DNA of 10,684 bases. It comes from Caldisericaceae bacterium. GTDB taxonomy: Bacteria; Caldisericota; Caldisericia; Caldisericales; Caldisericaceae. A program made the position numbers and the translations under genes. The stretch covers positions 1-10,684 of the forward strand of contig JALSNB010000181.1 of the NCBI GenBank assembly GCA_026987225.1, in the 5' to 3' direction. Shown in pieces: positions 1 through 6,547 of the stretch (position 1 is the first letter of the stretch; each line of letters begins with the position of its first letter). The notes beneath the pieces are model-generated. The model was not told where the DNA came from. It worked only from the letters and a program-made list of their open reading frames with translations, and did not search any database.

Positions 1-1
1 C

Positions 2-727
2 GGTAAGCGCATAGAAAGCGGAGTGAAAGTTGCAATCACGGGGAAACCGAATGTCGGAAAATCGACTCTGCTCAATGCGTTACTGAAGTTTGACAGGGCG
101 ATTGTCAGCGATATTCCAGGCACAACCCGAGATACCATAGAAGAAACGATTGATTTTTTCGGTGTGCCCGTGCGCCTTGTCGATACGGCAGGTGTCAGGG
201 AAACGAGCGATAAAATCGAAAAGATCGGGAAGGAGCGGACACTAAAGGCGATAAAGGAAAGCGATATCGTGCTTTTCCTTTTTGATGCAAGCGACGAAAT
301 AACGGACGAAGACAGGATGCTTGAGAAGCTAACAGAGGGAAAAGATAGAATTATCGTTCTGAACAAAACGGATCTTCCGCCTAAAATTGACATTCCGACT
401 CTTAAGGGACTCTTTAAAAACGAAGAAATCGTGCAGATTTCCGCTCTGAAAAAAGCGGGGATTGAAAAGCTCGAGCAAACGATGCTTAAGCGCATTGCGC
501 CGATTGGGGAAGAGTCGGCACTGATCACAACGGAGAGGGAGAAACAGAGCCTTGAAGATGCACTGAAACATATCGAAAGGGCAAAGCGGATGATTGGCAG
601 AGGAATGGACGAGCTTATTGTCGAAGAACTGAAGGATGCGATATTTTCCATAGGGCTTATCAGTGGGGAAGAGGCGCCTTCCGAGATTTTAAACACGATT
701 TTTTCACGTTTTTGCATAGGAAAGTGA
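2..727 (+). CDS. mnmE: tRNA uridine-5-carboxymethylaminomethyl(34) synthesis GTPase MnmE, C-terminal part (5' end outside window)
   Basis: MnmE works with MnmG in the cytoplasm to modify the wobble uridine (U34) of certain tRNAs, using GTP hydrolysis to drive the reaction. The reading frame is open to the left edge, and the residues before the first possible start (GTG at 23) continue the family sequence, so the gene is truncated by the window and the GTG is not its real start. Counting from that GTG, the G motifs are P-loop GKPNVGKST (7-15), GTTRDT (33-38), DTAGVR (54-59), NKTD (114-117) and SAL (140-142). The protein ends in FCIGK, with the family's conserved cysteine four residues from the end. 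The N-terminal tetrahydrofolate-binding domain and most of the first helical half lie outside. The next gene begins 4 bases after the stop, suggesting co-transcription. Identification is firm. Confidence 0.97.
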   Translation, partial: GKRIESGVKVAITGKPNVGKSTLLNALLKFDRAIVSDIPGTTRDTIEETIDFFGVPVRLVDTAGVRETSDKIEKIGKERTLKAIKESDIVLFLFDASDEITDEDRMLEKLTEGKDRIIVLNKTDLPPKIDIPTLKGLFKNEEIVQISALKKAGIEKLEQTMLKRIAPIGEESALITTEREKQSLEDALKHIERAKRMIGRGMDELIVEELKDAIFSIGLISGEEAPSEILNTIFSRFCIGK

Positions 728-731
728 AATT

Positions 732-1634
732 ATGAAAAACATTTCCCAAATTTTAGGAAGAACGGTTCAGTTAAAATTGGCGTTTTCGATTGCAATTATC
801 GTACTGAACTGGTTTTTAAAGAAGATTTTTGTAAAAATTGTAAACCACCGCATATCGGATGTGCAGGTGCGCTACGGATGGCGGAAGGCACTGAGCTATA
901 CCGCAATCGCGCTTGATGTACTTATTATCGGCATTATCTGGATGAACGGTATGAAATCCTTTGCCACGTATTTCGGCTTGCTTTCCGCAGGCGTTTCCAT
1001 AGCGCTCAAAGATCCGATTTTGAACCTTGCCGCATGGGTATTTATCATGACGCAGCGCCCGTTCAAAATAGGGGATAGAATTGAAGTACAGGGGCATATA
1101 GGGGACGTAATCGATATCGGCATTTTCCAATTCTTAATGATTGAAGTGGGCAATTGGGTCGATGCGGATCAGAGTACCGGGCGCATCATTCACGTTCCTA
1201 ACGAACTGACGCTTACGACATCAGTAATTAACTATACAAAGGGCTTTCCATACATATGGAACGAAATAGGAGTGCTTGTTACGTTCGAAAGCGATTGGAG
1301 AAAAGCGAAAGAAATTCTTAAAGATATCGTAAACAAACATGCGGAATCCCAGAGCGAGATTGCGAAAAAAGCAATAGAAAATGCAAGCAGGAAATATGCA
1401 ATTCTGTACAAGAACACGACGCCGCGGGTTTACACGTCAGTTGAAGATAGCGGCGTGATGCTTACCATTCGCTATTTGTGCAGAGTGAGGAGAAGGCGCG
1501 GGACTGCGGAAAAGATATGGGAGGATATCCTCACTGAGTTTGCAAAATATGATAATATTGATCTTGCTTATCCCACCGAGCGTTTTTACAACAATGCGGT
1601 GGAGGGCAAGAAAGGCACGCGTCCCAAAGATTGA
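732..1634 (+). CDS. MscS-family mechanosensitive ion channel
   Basis: This is a 300-residue inner-membrane channel of the MscS superfamily, which opens under membrane tension to release solutes during hypo-osmotic shock. Hydrophobic segments lie at about 13-34 and 53-74. A pore-helix region at about 78-108 has the small-residue-rich stretch GLLSAGVSIALKDP, then the family hallmark RPFKIGDRIEV (109-119), which leads into the cytoplasmic beta domain. The segment GRIIHVPNELTLTTSVINY (150-168) is also typical. The C-terminal alpha/beta domain runs to about 285 and ends in a charged tail. The length resembles E. coli MscS (286 residues), so this is a compact member without extra N-terminal membrane helices. 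The ATG is preceded by AGGAAAG (718-724) and lies 4 bases after the mnmE stop, so the two are probably one operon. The family call is secure; conductance class and in vivo role are not determined by sequence. Confidence 0.93.
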   Translation: MKNISQILGRTVQLKLAFSIAIIVLNWFLKKIFVKIVNHRISDVQVRYGWRKALSYTAIALDVLIIGIIWMNGMKSFATYFGLLSAGVSIALKDPILNLAAWVFIMTQRPFKIGDRIEVQGHIGDVIDIGIFQFLMIEVGNWVDADQSTGRIIHVPNELTLTTSVINYTKGFPYIWNEIGVLVTFESDWRKAKEILKDIVNKHAESQSEIAKKAIENASRKYAILYKNTTPRVYTSVEDSGVMLTIRYLCRVRRRRGTAEKIWEDILTEFAKYDNIDLAYPTERFYNNAVEGKKGTRPKD

Positions 1635-1657
1635 TTTTGATTTTTGCAAGCGTTTAT

Positions 1658-1663
1658 TATAAT
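1658..1663 (+). promoter_or_regulatory. Candidate promoter -10 (TATAAT) for the adenosine-specific kinase gene
   Basis: A perfect TATAAT lies at 1658-1663 in the 55-base gap after the mscS-like gene. Upstream is TTGATT at 1637-1642 (15-base spacer), or TTTTGA at 1635-1640 with a 17-base spacer. The gene's GGAGG ribosome binding site starts 14 bases after the -10. The region is AT-rich, so a chance match is possible, but position and a nearly identical layout before the gene at 2257 support it. Confidence 0.5.
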
Positions 1664-1676
1664 AAAGTTTAAGATT

Positions 1677-1684
1677 GGAGGTAA
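1677..1684 (+). promoter_or_regulatory. Ribosome binding site GGAGGTAA deciding the start at 1690
   Basis: GGAGG at 1677-1681 sits 8 bases before the ATG at 1690. The longer reading frame from TTG at 1675 would overlap this site, so 1690 is the true start. Confidence 0.85.
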
Positions 1685-1689
1685 CGGGT

Positions 1690-2178
1690 ATGGCATTGGA
1701 AATTAAAATCGTAAAAGTAAAAAAACCGGAAGGGCTCAATGTAATTATCGGGCAAACTCATTTTATCAAAACGGTTGAAGATCTCTACGAAGTGCTTATC
1801 ACGTCTTCTCCCTCAATAAAATTCGGTATCGGGTTTGTAGAAGCATCGGGGGACGCATTGATAAGATGGGCCGGAAATGACGAAGAACTCGTCAGGCTTG
1901 CACGCGAAAATGCCTACGAAATCGGGGCCGGGCATTCGTTCATTGTATTTCTGAGGGACGCTTATCCTATAAATGTTTTGAATGCAATCAAAAATGTTCA
2001 GGAAGTGTGCAGCATATATACGGCAAGTGCGAACCCCATACAGATTATCATTGCCGAAACGGAGCAGGGAAGGGGAATTCTCGGCGTAATTGACGGAATT
2101 AAGCCCAAAGGCATAGAAACCGAAGAAGATATCAAAAAGAGAAAAGAACTTCTCAGGAAATTCGGATATAAGATGTAA
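1690..2178 (+). CDS. Adenosine-specific kinase family protein (DUF355/Adenosine_kin)
   Basis: This is a small soluble protein of 162 residues belonging to the family annotated as adenosine-specific kinase (Pfam Adenosine_kin, formerly DUF355), common in archaea and in some thermophilic or anaerobic bacteria. The assigned reaction is phosphorylation of adenosine, though biochemical support for the family as a whole is thin. Recognisable family segments include GQTHFIKTVEDLYE near the N-terminus, GNDEELVRLA, the GAGHSFIVFLRDAYPINVLN block in the middle, ANPIQIIIAETEQGRGILG, and an ending rich in lysine and glutamate. The length matches the family, so the gene looks intact. The start follows a strong GGAGG site and the gene probably has its own promoter. 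Nothing in its neighbours (a channel upstream, exported redox proteins downstream) indicates a pathway. Family call is very confident, exact activity less so. Confidence 0.93.
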   Translation: MALEIKIVKVKKPEGLNVIIGQTHFIKTVEDLYEVLITSSPSIKFGIGFVEASGDALIRWAGNDEELVRLARENAYEIGAGHSFIVFLRDAYPINVLNAIKNVQEVCSIYTASANPIQIIIAETEQGRGILGVIDGIKPKGIETEEDIKKRKELLRKFGYKM

Positions 2179-2207
2179 TTTTATTTTTGATTTTCGATAT
2201 TTCATGA

Positions 2208-2213
2208 TATAAT
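2208..2213 (+). promoter_or_regulatory. Candidate extended -10 promoter for the exported redox operon
   Basis: TATAAT at 2208-2213 is preceded by TG at 2205-2206, making an extended -10 (TGnTATAAT). TTGATT lies at 2187-2192 (15-base spacer), or TTTTGA at 2185-2190 (17-base spacer). It lies in the 78-base gap before the gene at 2257 and is probably the promoter for the three genes 2257-6543. Confidence 0.6.
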
Positions 2214-2246
2214 TTTTTAGACCTATTAATGAAATTTTTCACATTT

Positions 2247-2253
2247 GGAGGTG
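2247..2253 (+). promoter_or_regulatory. Ribosome binding site GGAGGTG deciding the start at 2257
   Basis: GGAGG at 2247-2251 is 5 bases before the ATG at 2257. A frame opening from TTG at 2245 would place the site inside the coding region, so the ATG is preferred. Confidence 0.8.
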
Positions 2254-2256
2254 TGT

Positions 2257-3366
2257 ATGAGCAGGGCAAGAGAGCAGAGAAAAAAGTTAAAAAAGAAAAC
2301 CGAAAAAACAAAAACGGTTAAAAGGAAAAAAACTGCCAAAACGGGTTTGAATAAGTCAGCTTTGATTGTAATAATTGCGGTTGTCATAGGGATTGTTTTT
2401 GCCGTAACTCTTTATGCCGTAAACAATGCGAGGGTTTCAAAGTATACGAAAACGATGACAAAAGAGCAGGCAAGAAAAGAAGTGCTCGGGTTTGAGCCGA
2501 CAATTGCAAATCCGCGTGCACTTTCAAATCCGCTGAGAGTTGCGGATAATTTTGCTGCGGAAGATCTCGAAAAAGACGGAAAGAAAGTAGGGACCGAAGT
2601 GATCGTATTTATTGATAACCCTTCCGCTACCAAATCAAAGAAAATTCCGAGCGAGGCGTTTATGCTTCTCATCGTTGATAACGATCTGAACGTTAAGGGG
2701 CTTGTTCCGTTCAAGCCGACTTATTTCGATATCGGCGGAAAAGTGAATTTTGACAAGTTCTTTAATGCGTTTAAGGGCAAAAAGGCAATAGCCCTTATAA
2801 ACCGTTTTGACGGTATCTATACTGACGACAGCAATACGGCGCTTGTTATTAAAAATAAGGTGAGGGAAGCAATGAGCCTTCTTTATATCGAAAAATACGG
2901 TGCAAATGCGTATGACAAAATTGCAAAGGGCGGATTTATATTCGCAGAGCGCGGGACGAAGGTACCGGATATCAGCTTTACCGATATTAACGGTATAAAG
3001 CACAAGCTCATCGATTTTAAGAACAAAAAGATTATTTTGATCGGAGGAAATCCGAACTGCGGTGGATGCGTTTCAAACATTGAAAGACTCTCCTACGAAT
3101 TTAAAAAATACGGGACTAATGGCGTTCAATTTATCCTCTTCTCTTTCAGCTCTAACAAAGACGATGCAAAGAACATCACCAGATTCCTTCCGAAAGACAC
3201 GATTGTAGTTAGCGATCCCGACCGCACGGTTGCCAAAAAAGTTAAAATGAATACATCTCCTTATATCGGACTTATCGATAAGAATCTTTCCCTCTTCTAC
3301 AGGGGGCCGGGCGAGCCGACAAAAGATACGCTTGATAATATAAAACAATTTTTAGGGGGGAAATAA
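2257..3366 (+). CDS. Membrane-anchored thioredoxin-like (redoxin) protein with CGGC site and possible FMN-binding-like central region
   Basis: The protein has 369 residues. A very lysine/arginine-rich cytoplasmic tail (about 1-33) precedes one hydrophobic segment (about 34-55), so the rest should face outside, anchored to the membrane. Residues about 232-369 look like an AhpC/TSA-TlpA thioredoxin fold: VPDISFTDINGIKHKL strand start, then GGNPNCGGC with the only two cysteines of the protein (C268, C271), and a likely cis-proline at TSP (333-335). Residues about 60-230 are less clear. FMLLIVDNDLNVKGLVPF (135-152) followed by DGIYTDDSNTALV (185-197) and a REAMSLL helix resemble the layout of FMN_bind domains of the RnfG/NosR kind, but the canonical SGAT-type motif is not preserved. 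A thiol-disulfide reductase or oxidase role is inferred. It starts an apparent operon: the next gene begins 1 base after the stop, and a thioredoxin-CcdA membrane protein follows. Confidence 0.75.
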   Translation: MSRAREQRKKLKKKTEKTKTVKRKKTAKTGLNKSALIVIIAVVIGIVFAVTLYAVNNARVSKYTKTMTKEQARKEVLGFEPTIANPRALSNPLRVADNFAAEDLEKDGKKVGTEVIVFIDNPSATKSKKIPSEAFMLLIVDNDLNVKGLVPFKPTYFDIGGKVNFDKFFNAFKGKKAIALINRFDGIYTDDSNTALVIKNKVREAMSLLYIEKYGANAYDKIAKGGFIFAERGTKVPDISFTDINGIKHKLIDFKNKKIILIGGNPNCGGCVSNIERLSYEFKKYGTNGVQFILFSFSSNKDDAKNITRFLPKDTIVVSDPDRTVAKKVKMNTSPYIGLIDKNLSLFYRGPGEPTKDTLDNIKQFLGGK

Positions 3367-3367
3367 A

Positions 3368-5392
3368 ATGAAAAAATTATTGGTTTTAACGCTTTGTTTG
3401 TCTTTGCTTATCGTGCTTGTCCCAAACAGGGCGAATGCGATAGATAACCTCACCGTAAGCGTAAAACCCAGTTTCAGAGAATCGAATGCAGAATACGATA
3501 TAAGCTTTGTAACCGGGGCCGATTTGTTGGGCGGAAAAGACGATATTATTATTCAATTCCCTGCTGGAACGAAACTTCCATGCTCCTGCCCTCACAACTG
3601 GCATCCTAACTATTTTACGATAAACGGAAGATATCCGGCGTGTGCCGGAAAGGTTACCGATATTCCCAACACGATGTATCTTCGGATTCCGGGGGGAATT
3701 ACGATAAAAAAAGGCGAAACGGTTAACGTGGTGATAAAGCCCTACTCAAACATCTGGAATCCGTCGAAGCCCGGTAAATACCAACTTACTCTGTGGACTA
3801 CGCGTGAAGGCAAAGTAAAATCGAACTTCTATGAAATTACATCAACGCATTTGAAAAACGTTTCCGTTTCGGTAAGCCCGAATACCGCAGGCCTTGCCGC
3901 TTCTTATACGATTCGTTTCACAACCGGAGAGAAAGGAAATTTGTTCAACGGACAGAACATATATGTTGAGTTTCCAAGCGGTACCGATTTTCCGAAGTCA
4001 CTGAACAAAGATGCCGTTCTTGTTAACGGAAAAAAGCCTGAAAAATTGGAACTCAGCGGAAATACCCTCATAATTACGCTTTCTCACTCGATAAATAAAA
4101 ATAGGGACTGCATCCTTGAAATAAAAGGCGAGTTCGGTATATCAAACCCGAAGAGCGGTGGCAAAAAAGAAATTTTCATCTGGACGGATAACGAGCCTGA
4201 AAAGATAGAGGCCGATTTTACAATCAAAGCGCAATACACCGTTTCCACATTCATTTCCACAAAACCCGCTTCACCGGACGGAACAAACGGATTTTTCAAA
4301 ACACCCCCGCTTGTTACGTTAAAAGCGGAAACAAACACGGGCAAGCAGACGGAAACGTTTTATAAGATTGATAAAGGCGATTTCAAAAAATACAGTGCGC
4401 CTTTCACCGTTCCGAACGGTTTGCATACGCTTTACTACTACAGCAGTGCAGGCGATCTGAAGGAAAAAGTGCATGAAGTTTCTTTCAAGGTGGATAGCGT
4501 CCCGCCCGTAATTACCGTTGACTTTCCGAGTGAAGATCCGTTTTACACGGGAGAGCAGGCGGTTCATATTGCGGGTAAAGTAAGCGAAAAAGGCGAACTT
4601 ATAATAAACAAAAAACTCGTTCTTCTGAAAAAAGACCTTTCGTTCTCCGATACCGTTCGGCTTTCTGCTGGAAAGAACATTGTTGCGATTACATTCACGG
4701 ATCTTGCAGGAAATACTACCGTTAAAACGTTAACCGTTATATTTGATACGACAGTGCCCGCACTTAACCTCTCCTCTCCTACGGATTGGGAGCAAATCAC
4801 AACGAAAACGATCGACGTGAAGGGCAGCGTATCTCCGAAAAATTCCGACGTTTTTGTAAACGGAACAAAGATAAACGTTTCTTCTGACGGAAGTTTCGAA
4901 TACGCGTTCATTCCTCAAACCAAAGGAAACCTTATAGCGATAAGAATAAAAGCGATATACCCGCTATCCCAAAAAAGCGTTTCAAAAGTGATTACAGTTA
5001 TCTACAAGCCGAACCTTCCTACTGTTCTGCTTAAGATAAACAGCAAATCGGCTCTTGTAAACGGAAAAAAGAAAAACATGGACGTTGCGCCGTTCATAGA
5101 TGCCCGCTCCAACAGGACGCTTGTTCCGTTGCGTTTTGTTGTGGAATTCCTCGGCGGGACGGTGCAGTGGGATGCCGCAACACGAACCGTTACGATTATT
5201 GCAAATAGTAAAACGATAAAAATAACGATAGGGAAAGACGTTGCATACGTTAACGGCAAAGCTTTTAAACTTGACCAACCTGCAATTATCAAAGGAAACA
5301 GGACATTTGTCCCTCTTCGTTTTGTTGTGGAAGCATTAGGGTTTAAAGTAAAGTGGAACGGAAAAAACAGAACCGTATCTATTACGCCTTAA
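3368..5392 (+). CDS. Secreted multi-domain surface protein: two N-terminal repeats with a Cys/His cluster, Ig-like domains, C-terminal CuAO-N-like pair
   Basis: This 674-residue protein has a clear signal peptide (MKKLLVLTLC onward, probable cleavage after ANA, residue 24). Residues 25-160 and 163-287 are diverged copies of one beta-rich domain: each starts VSVxP and carries a FPxGT segment. Only the first copy carries CSCPHNWHP (C72, C74, H76, H79) and C92. The second has a lone C248. Residues about 297-376 resemble OmpL47-type repeats (TPPLVTL, YKIDKG, FTVPNGLHTLYYYS). Two Ig-like units follow, at about 379-460 and 463-546. Residues about 560-673 are two copinions of a Cu_amine_oxidN1-like motif, NRTLVPLRFVVEFLGG and NRTFVPLRFVVEALGF, 62 residues apart. 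In other bacteria this last domain is a common cell-surface module and does not by itself imply copper or amine oxidase activity. A strong AGGGGGG site (3354-3360) inside the previous gene's end sets the ATG. Function is unknown; a surface or cell-envelope role served by the flanking redox proteins is inferred. Confidence 0.8.
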   Translation: MKKLLVLTLCLSLLIVLVPNRANAIDNLTVSVKPSFRESNAEYDISFVTGADLLGGKDDIIIQFPAGTKLPCSCPHNWHPNYFTINGRYPACAGKVTDIPNTMYLRIPGGITIKKGETVNVVIKPYSNIWNPSKPGKYQLTLWTTREGKVKSNFYEITSTHLKNVSVSVSPNTAGLAASYTIRFTTGEKGNLFNGQNIYVEFPSGTDFPKSLNKDAVLVNGKKPEKLELSGNTLIITLSHSINKNRDCILEIKGEFGISNPKSGGKKEIFIWTDNEPEKIEADFTIKAQYTVSTFISTKPASPDGTNGFFKTPPLVTLKAETNTGKQTETFYKIDKGDFKKYSAPFTVPNGLHTLYYYSSAGDLKEKVHEVSFKVDSVPPVITVDFPSEDPFYTGEQAVHIAGKVSEKGELIINKKLVLLKKDLSFSDTVRLSAGKNIVAITFTDLAGNTTVKTLTVIFDTTVPALNLSSPTDWEQITTKTIDVKGSVSPKNSDVFVNGTKINVSSDGSFEYAFIPQTKGNLIAIRIKAIYPLSQKSVSKVITVIYKPNLPTVLLKINSKSALVNGKKKNMDVAPFIDARSNRTLVPLRFVVEFLGGTVQWDAATRTVTIIANSKTIKITIGKDVAYVNGKAFKLDQPAIIKGNRTFVPLRFVVEALGFKVKWNGKNRTVSITP

Positions 5393-6543
5393 GCCTTATT
5401 CTTTTGATTTTGTTTTCCTTTTTTCTCCTTCCTCACCATGCCGTGGGGAGGGAGAAAATCCCTGTTGTGTTTTTTTCTACTCCGGGATGCGAGGAGTGTG
5501 AAATTACACGGAGCTATTTGAACTCTTTAAAAGAAATCTATCCGTATATCGAAATAAAAGAGTTTTCGCTCTCCGATCCTAAAAACAGAGAACTGCTTGC
5601 GCATTTTGACAAAGTTTACAATGTGCCTGTAAATAAAACGAATACCGCCCCCGCCGTTTTTATAGGCAAAGAGTATTTTGTAAGGGAAGAAATCACAAAA
5701 AAGCTTGAGAATGTGATAAAGCATTACGATGACAGCGAAACCACTTTTCTAAAGAAAGCGTTAAATGAAGAAAACGGAAGCGGAAAGAGCAATCTCGTAA
5801 ACACGTTCAAGAAATTCGGTGTGCTTACCGTGCTCGGTGCGGGGCTCATCGACGGGTACAATCCGTGCGCTTTTACCGTGCTGATATTTTTCATATCTTT
5901 TCTTCTTCTCAGGGGCAAAAGCAAAAAGGATATCCTGCTTGTCGGCCTATCGTTTATTACAGGGTTCGGGCTTTCCTATTTTCTGCTCGGTGTCGGACTG
6001 TTTAACGTAATTTCCAAATGGAAATATTTCGATGATATTGCAAAGTGGGTTTATTTTGCAACCGCAATAGCGACGTTTGTTTTTGCCGTGCTTACAATGT
6101 CGGACTATTTCAAAGCGCGCAGAGGCGAGGCAAGCAAAATGGTTCTTCAACTTTCCAAAACCGAGAAGCGTACGATACACTCTCTGCTGAGGAACCCTCG
6201 CGTTCAGGGGACTGCAATATTTTCGCTCCTTGTCGCTTTTCCGGTTTCCATTGTTTCTTTCTCATGCACGGGGCAAACGTACCTTCCCACAATCGTTTAC
6301 ATATACAGCATACCGTCGCTAAAAGCAAAGGCTGCGTTTTATCTTGTGCTTTACAACATTATGTTCGTCCTCCCGCTGCTTGCAATAGTGCTTTTCGTTC
6401 ATAAAGGCGCAACGTCTCAAAAAGTTACCGAATGGTTTACAAATCACCTTGCTTCCATTAAACTCTGGACAGGCGTTATTTTCTTTGCGCTATTTGCTTA
6501 CCTTTCCGTTAAAACTCTTCTTCTTTTCGGGATCTTGCGTTAA
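5353..6543 (+). CDS. Thioredoxin/glutaredoxin-like domain fused to CcdA/DsbD-type transmembrane thiol-electron transporter
   Basis: CcdA/DsbD proteins carry electrons from cytoplasmic thioredoxin across the membrane to reduce disulfides outside. This 396-residue protein has a basic N-terminus (ERKKQNR) and a hydrophobic segment (about 10-30). A thioredoxin-like domain follows, with FSTPGCEEC (C46, C49) and a likely cis-proline at TAP (98-100). From about 152 there is a multi-spanning membrane domain with the CcdA landmarks DGYNPCAF (C172) and SFSCTGQ (C305). These four are its only cysteines, exactly two redox pairs. The GTG start overlaps the previous gene by 40 bases, with AGGG at 5338-5341 eleven bases upstream. 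Later in-frame TTG codons (5404, 5410) would cut the hydrophobic segment and have no clear ribosome site, so GTG is favoured. The overlap implies translational coupling. It probably reduces the CGGC protein encoded at 2257 or the cysteine-bearing surface protein encoded at 3368. Confidence 0.87.
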   Translation: MERKKQNRIYYALSLILLILFSFFLLPHHAVGREKIPVVFFSTPGCEECEITRSYLNSLKEIYPYIEIKEFSLSDPKNRELLAHFDKVYNVPVNKTNTAPAVFIGKEYFVREEITKKLENVIKHYDDSETTFLKKALNEENGSGKSNLVNTFKKFGVLTVLGAGLIDGYNPCAFTVLIFFISFLLLRGKSKKDILLVGLSFITGFGLSYFLLGVGLFNVISKWKYFDDIAKWVYFATAIATFVFAVLTMSDYFKARRGEASKMVLQLSKTEKRTIHSLLRNPRVQGTAIFSLLVAFPVSIVSFSCTGQTYLPTIVYIYSIPSLKAKAAFYLVLYNIMFVLPLLAIVLFVHKGATSQKVTEWFTNHLASIKLWTGVIFFALFAYLSVKTLLLFGILR

Positions 6544-6547
6544 TTGT

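Noticed and set aside
1813..2205. 130-residue minus-strand open frame
   Set aside because: It is antisense to the well-conserved adenosine-specific kinase gene and shows no family features of its own.
2197..2219. Possible terminator hairpin (ATAT...ATAT followed by a T run) after the kinase gene
   Set aside because: The stem is only about 4 A/T pairs, too weak to terminate, and the same bases form the better supported TGnTATAAT promoter element.
2635..3003. 122-residue minus-strand open frame
   Set aside because: It is antisense to the anchored redoxin gene, whose product has clear domains; the frame shows no ribosome site or motif.
5036..5389. Copper amine oxidase activity of the surface protein
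   Set aside because: Only the N-terminal-type domain of that family is present, and it is a common stand-alone surface module; there is no catalytic domain or topaquinone site.
6045..6404. 119-residue plus-strand open frame
   Set aside because: It lies wholly inside the CcdA fusion gene in another frame, has no recognisable family features and a shadow-like composition.
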